Assembly (NCBI GenBank): GCA_039105265.1
Contig: JAPFFF010000060.1
Location: 62,001 to 126,000 of the forward strand
Direction: 5' to 3'
From: Tritrichomonas musculus
Taxonomy: Eukaryota; Parabasalia; Tritrichomonadida; Tritrichomonadidae
Length of the DNA: 64,000 bases
Position 1 is the stretch's first letter; the number at the start of each line of letters is the position of its first letter. Below the pieces are notes generated by a model. The model had not been told where the DNA came from and ran no database searches. It saw nothing but the letters and a program-made list of their open reading frames with translations. Made by a program: the position numbers and the translations under genes. This document shows, piece after piece, positions 1 to 10,507 of the stretch.

Positions 1-180
1 GACGCGTGGGGTGCCAGCCCCAGCGGAAACCGACTCGTATATACTACTATTATCTCAAGCAAGTCAAAGCCACACCATAAAAGAGGCTTGCATTTTTTTT
101 GTTTACGGACCCCCGGTGAAATCATCGGCGCAGTTAGGTCTGGGCGACCGTTAAGGGCGCACAGCCTAACGTATACTACT
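1..180. mobile_element. GC-rich ends of inverted-repeat elements, family undetermined
   Basis: Two GC-rich stretches each finish with TATACTACT, at 48 and at 180. The second (129-180) aligns well with 59449-59497, sharing the 21-base end CACAGCCTAACGTATACTACT apart from one outer base, and the same AGTAGTATA outer motif starts the perfect inverted repeat of the element at 58474-58730. They are therefore read as right-hand ends of members of one family of terminal-inverted-repeat elements. The left part lies outside the window. The family (small DNA transposon or a larger virus-like element such as a Maverick) cannot be decided from these ends. Confidence 0.55.
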
Positions 181-493
181 TGGCGCTTTTTATTTCCAAC
201 CTTCGTCTTGATTTTTTGTAATAATTCCAGATAAATTAGTTTGAGAACCGATACTTACATGTATCGAATTAAATCAGTTTTTGGCTAATTCATTACTGTA
301 ACTCCTTTCATTTTTTGTTTTTGTTTTTCCCATCTTAAATGTGCCAAGTTCGAAAATTTTTGAGTAATCTGTAATGGCAGAATATTGGTAACGCCTATGT
401 TGAAAGCAAAAGTAAATGTTTTAGGTTGAATTTTAACCTTTTTTGTACGAACAATATAAAAAGTTTGACAAAATTGTAAAGATTATCATCTGT
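181..493. other. Spacer, nothing recognised
   Basis: AT-rich sequence between the element end and a possible small ORF. No open frame, RNA gene or repeat was recognised in it. Confidence 0.5.
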
Positions 494-610
494 TTAATCA
501 TCAAAAGGTTTGACAAGTACTTTCACTGGGCCAGTGGAACGAGATGATGAATCAATTACTACCATTTCATCATTTTCACCAAATATATCATTGGGTAATA
601 AAACTGTCAT
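494..610 (-). CDS. Possible 38-residue small protein
   Basis: An ATG at 610 (minus strand) opens a 38-codon frame ending in TAA at 494. The product begins MTVLLPNDIFGENDEMVVID and ends VKVLVKPFDD. Composition is unlike the surrounding spacer: acidic, with regular use of Gly, Pro and Val codons, which is why it is listed. The TAA is followed by AC rather than AA, so it does not form the UAAA poly(A) signal known in trichomonads. There is no domain and no recognised homologue. It could be a real micro-protein, the tail of a decayed gene, or chance. Its position next to a mobile-element end makes an element-associated relic possible. Confidence 0.3.
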   Translation of the reverse strand: MTVLLPNDIFGENDEMVVIDSSSRSTGPVKVLVKPFDD

Positions 611-1820
611 TTTGATTTTTTGTTTTTATTTTGAATAAAGCTTGACAATAATGCATTGAAAAAATAAAAATCAAAATTTCTCAAAAACAAGCGCATAAAT
701 CATTTTAATATTTTTAATATATCATTTATTAAATATATTCATTATAATTTTTGTATTTTAAAAACAAAATACAGTGAAAATGTCCAAAGTGAATACCTCT
801 CATTAAAATTTAAATTTAAAATTTTTTTCATTCAAATTAAGATTTTGTTTTTCACTTTTGTTTCAAAATTTTTGAATTAAAAAAACTTTGTCCCATTTTT
901 AGAAAATTAATTATCTCTCAAAAAATTGAATGAATATCTGGTTTTATATTTTTTATCAGAAATAAATTCTGAGAATTGAGAACAATTGGGAAGTCTAGAT
1001 CAGATTTTTTACAGAATTTTTTTTTTTTTTTGAGAAATTGTGATAAACTTTTTAAACTCTCAAAAAAATTATCGAGTTTTTAAATACAATGTTTTAGGAT
1101 TTAGATCATTAAATTGACTTTTAGGATAATCAAGTTCGAGTCCACCTATATAACAAAAAGCTGAAACTATGATAAATAAAATATTTTATCATTTAATATA
1201 TTTATATATATATGGCACTAAATATAATTTATACTATTATCATCAAATAATAATAGCTCAAAATATTATTATTATCAAGATACTTAGAAGTAATTAGAAA
1301 CAAAAAAAGTATTCAAAAAGTTAATATTAATTACCTAAGAAAAGATATTTGAAAAATCAATAAAATTTGAGAAAAATTATGTATAATAAACAATACAGCG
1401 ATTTTAAAATGATTTTTTCTAATATTAATGAATTTATTTTATTTTATATGAATATATAATATTATAAATCAACTAATTTATGCGCAATATTTTTTTGTAC
1501 AAAATATATTAATGTATATTAAAAAATTAAATAAATCACTTTTGTCAAGTATTGAAATAATTTATTTAGTATTTCATAATAAATAAACATTTTATATTTT
1601 TATTGATAATTATTTATATATGATAGATCATTTATATTATATATAAGCAAGAAAAAAAATAAAAAAATTTTATTCTTCAAGATAAATTATCAAAACTAAA
1701 TTCAATTATCATTGAAAATGAGATAAAATTTTCCATTTTTCAATAGCCAACTTATTGAGATATTCAATTGAGATATACATGCTTTAAAAATTGAATAAAA
1801 AACATCCTTTTGAGATTTTA
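611..1820. other. AT-rich intergenic spacer
   Basis: About 1.2 kb of AT-rich DNA with a long T run near 1017-1032 and simple TA tracts near 1200. No coding or RNA signal was recognised. Confidence 0.6.
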
Positions 1821-1830
1821 TCATTCAATT
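1821..1830 (+). promoter_or_regulatory. Probable initiator (Inr) of the 1838 gene
   Basis: TCATTCAATT lies 8-17 bases before the ATG. It fits the core TCA-Y-W of the trichomonad initiator TCA(+1)Y(T/A)(T/A), which in Trichomonas vaginalis is bound by IBP39 and sets very short leaders. The last position deviates. Confidence 0.5.
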
Positions 1831-1837
1831 ATTTCAA

Positions 1838-4800
1838 ATGAGTGAAGATAATGATACATACATTATCATTGGTCTAATTGGAAACATTCCAGATGATGAA
1901 ATCGATGCAAATGTAATTGATGGATACTATCAGCCTATTTTTGCTAATCTTATCCAAGATTTTGCAATTAACATTTATGATATCGATAAAGAAAGTGTCA
2001 AAATACTAGCTATTGGGCAAAAACAAGATTATTCTGTATATATTTACTCAAATAATAAATATTATTTCAAACTTGATGCTGACGATACTTTTCAAATTGA
2101 TATCAAACAGAAAAATTCAAATTTTCAATATTTTACAGAATTTAATTCGGCCTTAGATCAAATATGTGAGATGATATCAAACAACGAAAACAAAAAAGTA
2201 ATTTTATTTTTAGATGATCATGGAGACGATGGATATTTTGCGCAAATTCATTATTTCCATTTATATGAAGTTACCATGAAATTTAATAACACGAGTTTTT
2301 TGATATTTAACGATTCTTGCCACAGCGGAAGTTTGATCAATTTTGTTAAATCTTACAATGACATGCATTCATTAATAACAAGTAATGATTTGCTAGGAAT
2401 CAAAGCGCAATTATTATTCGCGTTTAAAAATATTTTCGAATATGCGATTGAAAAAGTTGGTCTTACTAATTCGGAAAATAAAGTTTTAGAGCTTATAGAT
2501 TTTTACCAAAGCATTAAAATAGATGAAGAGGAAGCACTTGATTTGATTAAAAGTAATTCTTTTTTGGACGATGTTGAAATTAAAACAACTCAACTTATAT
2601 TTGGCAAGCACAAATTAACTGAAATGGGTTTCGAAAACAATTCACAAATTAATATCTTTAAAACTATGATTGATTTTTATGGTGATGTAACAACAGATGA
2701 AAGAGACACATTCAAATATTATAAAAATATATTTAATAGAGCTAATTTTGATATATTTAATAATTTATCCAAAGGAAATATCCAAGAATTTATCAAAAAA
2801 CTCAATGTTTTTTATGTAATAAAAGATAAAATCAATTTTGATTTACAACCAAACAACCATGTTGAAATAATAACGAGCACAGATAATTTGCATAAAAGCC
2901 TATCATTTCCAAGCATCAGAGTAAACAATTCGATTAAAATATCTCCAGGAGGTCCAGCGATGGGCTCATTTATCAAAGCGTTATTCGTTAAAAATGATCC
3001 AGAATCTATTAATTTTGAAGAAATTACAAAAGAAATTTCACAATCAGATAATGGAGCAATTTATTATCCACTACGAACAACAGAAAGTATAAAAAAAGCC
3101 AAAAAGGAAAGACAATGGATTCATCTTTATCCAAAACATTACAAATTATCTGATGAAGAAAATGATGTAAAATATTCATTTACTTATTCAGAAGAATTAA
3201 AGCAAAAAATCGCAGCAATAAGAGCTATTTCGTTCTTAAACGTTCAAAAATTGACAGAAACGGCCAATCTCATAAACAGTGAAGTGAATTCAAATGAATT
3301 ACAACCATTTACAGATACATATGGAAGTATTTTTGCAATTTCTGCTCTTTTAAAAGAATATAAAAATGACCCAAATAAGATGATTGTAAAATGTCTGAAG
3401 AAAAATCCTATAATAAAATCACGCAAACCAAATAGAATCAATTCATATTGTTTAATTTTAGACTTTTCTTTTCGACTATCAAATGAAAATCCAAAATTAA
3501 TGACAGGAATCATTATAAATATTTTAGAAAAAGCAGTAAGAAAAGTAATTAAGAAAAAAATTGATTTGATTATAGAAAAAAGTGATTCAGAAAAAAATGA
3601 TTCAGAAAATTTCACGAATAAGATATTTTTACATAAAGAAATATCTGATTTAAAAATAAATCAAGGTAAAATTTTGTCTGAATTCAAAGATTATGAATTT
3701 CCATTTTTGAAACAAATCGAAAACGTAATTATTTCATTCATTAGTATATCACAAATTGCAGCTGCAGCGATAATTGCATCATCACTTCTCTTTAAAAAAA
3801 TTGACTTAGAGACGATTAAAGAAATGACTTTCAAGTATTTTAGAATCGAATCTTGTAATATTTTTCATTATGAAGATCAGATTTTTACACATTTTTTCAC
3901 AAATATAAACAAATGTAAAAATGAAGAAGAAATTAGCAGATATGCAGAATATTATCTTTTAGAAATGATTGATTCTTCATTTGTGCATGCTTATTCTATT
4001 TTTGATGCACAATTTAAATGTGATTCTATGAAAGTTTTTTCATATTCACTAACAAAATTTACTACTACTTCAATAGTTGATGTTTTTCATTATTATCTTG
4101 AAAATGAGACAAATGAATCATTTATTAATCATATCATTGATCCAATTGAACGAATAATAGATCAAAAGAATATTCCCAAATTTTATATTTTTACAATATT
4201 ATCTTTAATGCCAAAAGAAACAGCAATTTACGCATTATACATGTCATTATCCAACTTCGAAAATGATTGGTACAATCATTTATTAAAGATTGTTGAAATT
4301 ATCAAAGACGATGTCACTTTTAAAGAAGTATATAATGATCTATTATCATTAACAATAGAAATAATGAGAGATCAAAAATATGTAAAAAGTTCAATTCAAT
4401 ATAAAGAAAGCACTAAAAACATGGAAAAAATAATTACAAAAGAAATAGAAAAAGCAATTGAAAAATTATATAAACTTCAAGAAAAATCAATAATAAAAGC
4501 ACGAGAGAATATTAGTAAACAAACGGACATTGATATAATTGAAGATCAAATCAAGTTGTATATTGATAATATAATATGCAATGAAACTATTAAAAGCAAA
4601 TTTGACATATATTTAAAAGAATCAAAAAATGAAATTTTAAATATCAGAAGGCAACAAATAGAACTTTTAATTGATTATGATAAAATGCCAACTGAAAAAT
4701 GTATTTTCGATGAATCTATTTTAGATATAAAAAATATATGTGAAAGAGCATCAAAAGAACTTATTACAGTTGCTCATTTATTTAAAATATCTGATGAATC

Positions 4801-5698
4801 AAGAAATAAAATTAATTTAATTTTGTCCAAAAAAATTCAAACAGATGCTTCAATTGAATTTCCAATAATTGCAATGGCTGCAAGAGCTTTCAATATCGTT
4901 GAAATGGCACCGATTACGAACATCCTTTCTCAGTTTACATATTTATTTGATCAATCTGAAGGTGAAGAACCCAATTTGAGAGAATTACTGGCATTACTCT
5001 CTGCGAATATTCATATTCTTTCTCCAAAAGATGAAAAACGTCAATTTTTAAAAATAGTTCCATTGAATGATAATGAAAAAATAGAAGACATTGAAAAAAT
5101 CGATTCTGATAGTTATGATTATAATGATAATGATGATGCAGATGATCAATTAATTTTAGGCGCACTTAAATCAAAAAGTTTAAATAAAGCAATACCACAT
5201 AGGAAAATAAATTATTCGAAAAATAATAGTGAAATATTGAAATATTATGAATATCAAATAAATTTGTGTGAAATAGAAAGAGCTAGAGATATACTTAAAC
5301 TTGGTAAATCATCCTGGACTAACGATGCTTGGAAAACATTTTTATATTGTTTTAATTTAAGGATGAAAAATCTTGGAATCCAATTCAATCTTTCTGTTGA
5401 TTATGATAAATCATTTTGTCCATTCAAAATTGATGAAGGAATTAATATTGTATTAAAATTTTATCCTCTTACACGAATTCATGAAATATTTCAAAATAAA
5501 GAAAAATTTAATTGCTTCATTGGACAATACAGTGATAAACATAAAGAAATCATTCAAGCTTTCATTAGAAGTTTTGATGATGTTGATCTAATAGTTACTT
5601 CATTGTATTTGAGAAAAAGAACATATTTTGATCGCACATTAGAAAAATTAAAAATTATATATGATTACCCGTATTCAAAAACATCTAAAATAAAGTAA
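1838..5698 (+). CDS. Large protein with N-terminal clan CD cysteine peptidase-like domain
   Basis: 1286 residues. The N-terminal part has the two hallmarks of clan CD peptidases (caspase, metacaspase, legumain/GPI8). A hydrophobic strand runs into LFLDDHGDDG with candidate catalytic His128. A second strand runs into IFNDSCHSGS with candidate catalytic Cys161. A later segment around residues 365-390 (ISPGGPAMGSFIKALF) resembles the strand-helix that follows the Cys in caspase folds, so the fold probably spans about 1-400 with an insertion. The remaining 880 residues are mostly helical, Lys/Glu/Ile-rich, with one hydrophobic stretch near 625-650 and an acidic run near 1090-1105. No known domain was recognised there. 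There is no signal peptide, so a cytosolic protein is likely. ATG chosen because an initiator lies just upstream and no earlier in-frame ATG fits. The stop is followed by TAAA-type sequence. Peptidase assignment rests on motifs only; a dead or non-peptidase relative is possible. Confidence 0.75.
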   Translation: MSEDNDTYIIIGLIGNIPDDEIDANVIDGYYQPIFANLIQDFAINIYDIDKESVKILAIGQKQDYSVYIYSNNKYYFKLDADDTFQIDIKQKNSNFQYFTEFNSALDQICEMISNNENKKVILFLDDHGDDGYFAQIHYFHLYEVTMKFNNTSFLIFNDSCHSGSLINFVKSYNDMHSLITSNDLLGIKAQLLFAFKNIFEYAIEKVGLTNSENKVLELIDFYQSIKIDEEEALDLIKSNSFLDDVEIKTTQLIFGKHKLTEMGFENNSQINIFKTMIDFYGDVTTDERDTFKYYKNIFNRANFDIFNNLSKGNIQEFIKKLNVFYVIKDKINFDLQPNNHVEIITSTDNLHKSLSFPSIRVNNSIKISPGGPAMGSFIKALFVKNDPESINFEEITKEISQSDNGAIYYPLRTTESIKKAKKERQWIHLYPKHYKLSDEENDVKYSFTYSEELKQKIAAIRAISFLNVQKLTETANLINSEVNSNELQPFTDTYGSIFAISALLKEYKNDPNKMIVKCLKKNPIIKSRKPNRINSYCLILDFSFRLSNENPKLMTGIIINILEKAVRKVIKKKIDLIIEKSDSEKNDSENFTNKIFLHKEISDLKINQGKILSEFKDYEFPFLKQIENVIISFISISQIAAAAIIASSLLFKKIDLETIKEMTFKYFRIESCNIFHYEDQIFTHFFTNINKCKNEEEISRYAEYYLLEMIDSSFVHAYSIFDAQFKCDSMKVFSYSLTKFTTTSIVDVFHYYLENETNESFINHIIDPIERIIDQKNIPKFYIFTILSLMPKETAIYALYMSLSNFENDWYNHLLKIVEIIKDDVTFKEVYNDLLSLTIEIMRDQKYVKSSIQYKESTKNMEKIITKEIEKAIEKLYKLQEKSIIKARENISKQTDIDIIEDQIKLYIDNIICNETIKSKFDIYLKESKNEILNIRRQQIELLIDYDKMPTEKCIFDESILDIKNICERASKELITVAHLFKISDESRNKINLILSKKIQTDASIEFPIIAMAARAFNIVEMAPITNILSQFTYLFDQSEGEEPNLRELLALLSANIHILSPKDEKRQFLKIVPLNDNEKIEDIEKIDSDSYDYNDNDDADDQLILGALKSKSLNKAIPHRKINYSKNNSEILKYYEYQINLCEIERARDILKLGKSSWTNDAWKTFLYCFNLRMKNLGIQFNLSVDYDKSFCPFKIDEGINIVLKFYPLTRIHEIFQNKEKFNCFIGQYSDKHKEIIQAFIRSFDDVDLIVTSLYLRKRTYFDRTLEKLKIIYDYPYSKTSKIK

Positions 5699-5755
5699 AA
5701 GTAAAACATTAACACCAAAAATTATTTTCACTGTTTTTCAAAAAATGCAAAAAAA

Positions 5756-5828
5756 TGCTTCTAGCGCGGATCGAACGCGCGACCTTCCGCTTACTAGGCG
5801 AACGCTATAACCACTAAGCTACAGAAGA
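5756..5828 (-). tRNA. tRNA-Thr (AGT)
   Basis: Minus-strand cloverleaf. D arm is GCTTAGTGGTTATAGC. Anticodon arm is TTCGC-CTAGTAA-GCGGA, giving anticodon AGT. T arm is GCGCG-TTCGATC-CGCGC. The acceptor stem pairs except for a T1-C72 mismatch. A run of seven T directly follows the 3' end (A run at 5749-5755 on the plus strand), a good Pol III terminator. CCA is not encoded. Confidence 0.92.
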
Positions 5829-8519
5829 TTATGTTTCATTAATTATTTATTTAAATTAATGAAAAAAAATTTTGGGAAATACTATTTGCCCCAATCCTTT
5901 TTGCCCCCAACGGTTAAGGTGAATATTGACCTTGTATCGTACCATTGAAAAAATCAGCCAGAACTTTTTGAACGCATATTGACCATTTATTCTCTGAAAG
6001 AAAATTTAAAAATAAAAATCAAACTAAAAAAAGCAATTCTTAAGAATAAGATTTTTAAAAAAAAATGAATTGAATACCAAATAATCATAAGCAAAATAGA
6101 TAAATGTTCAAATTTGGATTTCTTCAATGTTGATTTCAAATATCTTCTGATGTAAATGATGAGATCTGAATCAATTCACAAATAATTCGCAAACATGCTC
6201 AATTTTAAATATTTAGCTTTTTCAAATATTGATTTTCATAATTGTAAATTTATTCCTAATGAATATGATCATTTTTATGAAAGAATAAGCTATATTTGAT
6301 TATTTTGTCCTATTTTCAAGCATCACAGAGATTTATTAGAAGTATCAGAGAAAAAACTGTATTGCTTTCCCAATAAAAAATTATATATACGATTGATGTC
6401 AATGCAATATATTGGTATGTTTATATGCATTAAGCAGTAAATAATGCAAATATATTATTATTACAATTATTTTTTTTGAAAACTATTGAAAAGAATACAG
6501 TAACTATATAAATTACCTTTTTTAGTAGCAAAATACAGCATTTTTTTAAATATCAAACGCGATTTAAATATATTAGCAAATACATCCTATTGATTAAAAT
6601 AATAAATTAAACTATCCTATTGAGTATATTAAATATTAATCTATTTGATGTTCAATATATTCAAGATTCATGCGATTACGCTCGAAATACTTTTTTTTTA
6701 ACGACACAATTAAATTGAAATCAGTAATTTTGATTTTTCAGAACAACCAAACAATACCTAAGTGCGCCAAATGGTTTAAACAGAGATATATCAAATGCTT
6801 ATTCTTATTAATATGGAAATAGACGATAAAAGATTATTTAAAGCGGTTTTTCGAGCTTTTTCTTAAAAAAGCGCTCTTTAATAAAATGTTAAATGTTAAA
6901 TTTAATATCATTATTTGAGTATTTATGATTATTTTTTATGAATATGATAATATATTTTGCTATAAATTTCGAAACATCGAAAATATTTTCATTATTTAAG
7001 TTCATTTGGCAAATAAAAAAAGATTTTTTATTTTCACAGCAATCTCTTACAAATTTTCTGTATATATGAGATCACAAAATATTCAATGAGGTATCTCAAA
7101 TCTTATTTTTTCTGTGTATACAAGTTCACAAATATTTCGATGAGATATCACAAATTATATTTCTGTATATACGAGATTTGAAAAATTTAAAAAAATAAAA
7201 ATTCTATATTTTACATTATATTTTAGAGAAAACAAAAAAATTAAAATACTTTTTATTTATGATATTTTAATCATTAAATTGCCAATATACAATTAAGATA
7301 ATGTTAATTTTTTTTCTATCATATTAAAAATAATGAATTTCCTAAAATTGTCCGCATAATATTTAATAAAAATTATATCATATTATTTATAATAAAAAAA
7401 TATATATTGGGTTTAAATTACTAAAAAAATGGATAGAGATTTATTGAGTTGCACCCCCTCTAAATTTTTTTTTTTTAATTAATGATAATTTTTTGTATTT
7501 TTCTTTGTATCGAAAAATATTAACTAATTTTTCGGAAAGGTAGGTTATTTGTGTTCTCATAATTTTTTCAAATATTTTGCATTGAATATTGAGTCCGCAC
7601 TTCAACTATATCTTTTTGAGCCTTCAACTACCTTTATATTTTTCTCATTTTTCATTGAGTTAAGGATTTTGAACAGTTATATATTCACTATTTAATGAAT
7701 ACATATGTTTAATGATATTGGGAATATAGGTGGGGGAAAAGGACGAGTGGTGGATAGAAAAAAAATTTCGGATGAAGCGAAAAAAATTTTTCATGAATAG
7801 AAAAAAAATTTTCATCAAACAAAAAAAAAATTTCTTTTTTGAAATGTTTTTATCCATTTCAGAAAAAAAAAAAGGATTTGGAACTTTTAAACCTATTTGG
7901 TCAAACAATTGGTCAATTTAAATCATACTTTTTGAATGGTTTATTCTTTCAAAAATGGCAAAACCGGATTTTCAAAGTCAATTTGTTGTTCTGATTTACT
8001 GAAACCAGTTTAAATATTTGACATCGCTAATAAACTTATAATTTTATTCATAATATAGTTAACATATTATCAAGTCAAATTCATTCATTGCTGCTGTGGC
8101 TATTTTTCGGTAAATTATGAATTTTATTTGCTTTATCTGCAGTTAAAAGTACATATAGAAATAAACTGAAACATCGATATTTGCACAAAGATTTGTTGTT
8201 CTGATTTACTGAAAAACTTTTTTAAGATATATTTTAATGAAAAATCGAATTTATTGCATATATATATATATATAAAATAAAACTCCTTTAAAATTCGATG
8301 TTATGTTATAATTTTCCAACTTATCCTGCTTTTTTGTGTACCAAAACATTTTTTCAACGATACAGTTATTATACTTTTTTTTTTTTTTTTTTGTAACCTG
8401 TTTTTTTGGATGAAAAACATCCCGAATTCATTGAGCAAAATATATGAATCATTACATTTATTCTCGAATATTTCATAGATTTCTCCATTTAAAAATTTAT
8501 CAATTAACAATTATCAGAT
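5829..8519. other. Long AT-rich intergenic spacer with a short direct repeat
   Basis: About 2.7 kb without a believable gene. It contains simple A/T tracts, a purine-rich stretch at 7730-7870, a T20 run near 8372-8391 and two copies of the 24-base sequence beginning ATTTGTTGTTCTGATTTACT at 7981-8004 and 8191-8214 (210-bp spacing). Short open frames here have spacer-like composition. Confidence 0.6.
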
Positions 8520-8793
8520 TAATCGTTTTTGTTCCCAGACAAACCTAGTCAAATTTGTTCCCAAGGCCAATTATTGATTTTTTTTTAAAAAAAAAAAGAG
8601 GAAAGATTTAATATTTTTCCATAATTTTCCAAGAATCTCTACTACCCCAAGCGGGCGTCGAGCGAAGCCTGAGCGTAGCGAAGGCGTTGCCGAGACCCCG
8701 CGGTCGGGGCAAAGACACTGGGAAAAATTTGGACCATAAAATCTTATCTATAGATAAGTTCAATTTAATTGACCAGTGGGAACAAAAAACGAT
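8520..8793. mobile_element. Small inverted-repeat (MITE-like) element with GC-rich core
   Basis: The left end AATCGTTTTTGTTCCCA and the right end TGGGAACAAAAAACGATT are inverted copies differing by one base in the T run. Between them, 8636-8712 is a GC-rich island with the near-palindrome CCCCGCGGTCGGGG and CGAGCGAAGC / GAGCGTAGCGAAG motifs, unlike anything around it. Length is about 274 bp with no coding capacity. A clean target-site duplication was not seen. A non-autonomous DNA transposon is the simplest reading. Confidence 0.5.
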
Positions 8794-8851
8794 TGCCCCA
8801 ATTATTGAGAGATATCTCAGAAATTTATTACTCAATTAATTTATATTGGGG

Positions 8852-9083
8852 AAATATTTGGCCTTTGCGATATTTAGATTTCAGTAAATTATATTTCCAC
8901 TTTTTCAAACCAAAATAAAACCTTAACTCATTCTGTTTTTCATGAAAAATTTTAAATTAATGCCTTATACCATCAAATAAACATAGTGGTATAAAAATAA
9001 TTTAACTTATTGAAAAAATTATTCAATTTTGAGGAAATTGAAATAGAATAGGTAAATATTTGGCCTTTGCGATATTTAGATTC
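8852..9083. repeat. 29-bp direct repeat pair upstream of the Myb gene
   Basis: The 29 bases starting AAATATTTGGCCTTTGCGAT occur identically at 8852-8880 and 9055-9083, 203 bp apart, the second copy ending 68 bp before the Myb ATG. They may be a local duplication or paired regulatory sites. Confidence 0.7.
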
Positions 9084-9121
9084 AATAAATTGAAATTTTG
9101 GTTGAAAGTTAGAAATTTACT

Positions 9122-9127
9122 TCACAT
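9122..9127 (+). promoter_or_regulatory. Probable initiator of the Myb gene
   Basis: TCACAT matches the trichomonad initiator TCA-Y-W-W fully, with the +1 A at 9124, giving a 27-base leader. Confidence 0.5.
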
Positions 9128-9150
9128 TTTAAATAAAACAAACATTTATT

Positions 9151-10044
9151 ATGTTTGTGAATAATAATAGTGAACAAAAACAAAGTGAAACTGAAGCAAG
9201 GTTATCATTTAATACTATTAATGATCAGATTCATGATATTCAACAAAAACAAATAATAAATATACCAAATTCAAATATGAACGATTCAATTTCATCTCTT
9301 GATGTTAAAAACTGCCCAAATTTGGTTAATCTCAACCAGTTCAAAAACATATTAAATTTTCATGATTCAAAAAACATTAATCAGGATAATTTATCAAAAC
9401 AAAATGATAATAAAAATCAATCAGAAAAGCATTTCATTAAAAAGTCATTTTCAGCAGAAGAAGATAAATGCCTATTAACAATTGTTAATTGGGTTGGTGA
9501 AAAAAATTGGGTAATGATATCAATGCTAATGAAGCAAATGAATTATGATCGTAATGCAAGGCAGTGCCGAGACCGATATTTTCATTATTTAGATCCAAAA
9601 ATTGATAATAAAACTGAATGGAGTAAAGAAGAAGATGAATTATTAATGAAATGTGTTGAAAAGCATGGGAAAAAATGGAAAATGATGGAGAAAATATTAC
9701 CAGGAAGATCAGAAGTGTCACTTCGAAACAGATATCATTTAGTTGTTAGGAAAAAAAAGAGGGATGAAAATGGATCCAATAGAAGGCATAATATTATGTC
9801 AAATGAATTTGCATTTCTTGACAATTATCAAAAAAAAAGTCGGAGACATGTGACCAATAATAATATTCAAATTAAATCAAAAAAAGTAACAGAAAAAAAT
9901 ATATATAATCAAAGTATATCTGAAAAAGACGAACAGAAAGATGAAAATTTTTTCCCAGTGTCGTTTGATGAATCAGATATTTTTCAATTATTTGATGATG
10001 ATATTCATGATTTATTTAAATTAGATGAAATGTATTTTATTTAA
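9151..10044 (+). CDS. Two-repeat Myb-like DNA-binding protein
   Basis: 297 residues. The N-terminus (1-95) is Asn/Gln-rich and probably disordered. Two Myb/SANT repeats follow. Repeat 1 is about 98-149, with FSAEEDKCLLTIV, the W of KNWVMIS and RQCRDRYFHYLDP. Repeat 2 is about 152-201, with WSKEEDELLMKCV, KKWKMMEKILPGRS and LRNRYH. Conserved tryptophans and third-helix QCRDRY / LRNRYH residues are in place, so sequence-specific DNA binding in the nucleus is expected. A basic stretch (KKKRDENGSNRRHN, and RR/KK further on) may act as nuclear localisation signal, and the tail is acidic. Trichomonads have a large family of such R2R3-like Myb proteins, some of which regulate adhesin promoters; the target here is unknown. 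A full initiator lies 27 bp upstream. The stop is TAAAA, giving the UAAA poly(A) signal. Confidence 0.93.
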   Translation: MFVNNNSEQKQSETEARLSFNTINDQIHDIQQKQIINIPNSNMNDSISSLDVKNCPNLVNLNQFKNILNFHDSKNINQDNLSKQNDNKNQSEKHFIKKSFSAEEDKCLLTIVNWVGEKNWVMISMLMKQMNYDRNARQCRDRYFHYLDPKIDNKTEWSKEEDELLMKCVEKHGKKWKMMEKILPGRSEVSLRNRYHLVVRKKKRDENGSNRRHNIMSNEFAFLDNYQKKSRRHVTNNNIQIKSKKVTEKNIYNQSISEKDEQKDENFFPVSFDESDIFQLFDDDIHDLFKLDEMYFI

Positions 10045-10507
10045 AAGCTGATAAGTTAAGTTAACTTTATCATTTTAAAATGGCTAAAATTATTTAAAAA
10101 TTTTTTAGATAAGATTTTGTTTTTGAAAAAATTCAATATGTTATCTCAAATATAAGTAAAGATGGGTGGTTGGGCAGCTGAAAATATTGTATTTTAAAAC
10201 TTTGTTATAGTATCAAGATTAAGTCCAGCTAAAAGTAAACGAATTTTGTTTTTTTATTTTAATGAAAATCGAATAAAGTGTCCTCTATTTGGAAAGTGAA
10301 GTGATTTTTTAATTGTTTAAAAACAAAGGTGTATTGATTGTAAATTAGTTTTATAAATATAATTATATTAGTTTACTCAACCATTATCCAAAAAAATCAT
10401 TGTTTAATTGATACTCATGGTTTACTCAGCTTTAAATAACAACCAATATAATTATCATAATAAATTTTGTACAAATCAACAACTCAGCCTAGTAATGCTC
10501 ATTTTGA
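10045..10507. other. Intergenic spacer
   Basis: AT-rich sequence between the Myb gene and the GC-rich broken kinase. Nothing recognised. Confidence 0.6.

Noticed and set aside
1-48. Vector or adapter sequence at the window start
   Set aside because: The GC-rich stretch ends in the same TATACTACT terminus as two other genomic sites, so it is better read as an element end.
7660-7921. Overlapping frames on both strands in purine-rich DNA
   Set aside because: Low-complexity Lys/Phe strings caused by A/T tracts.
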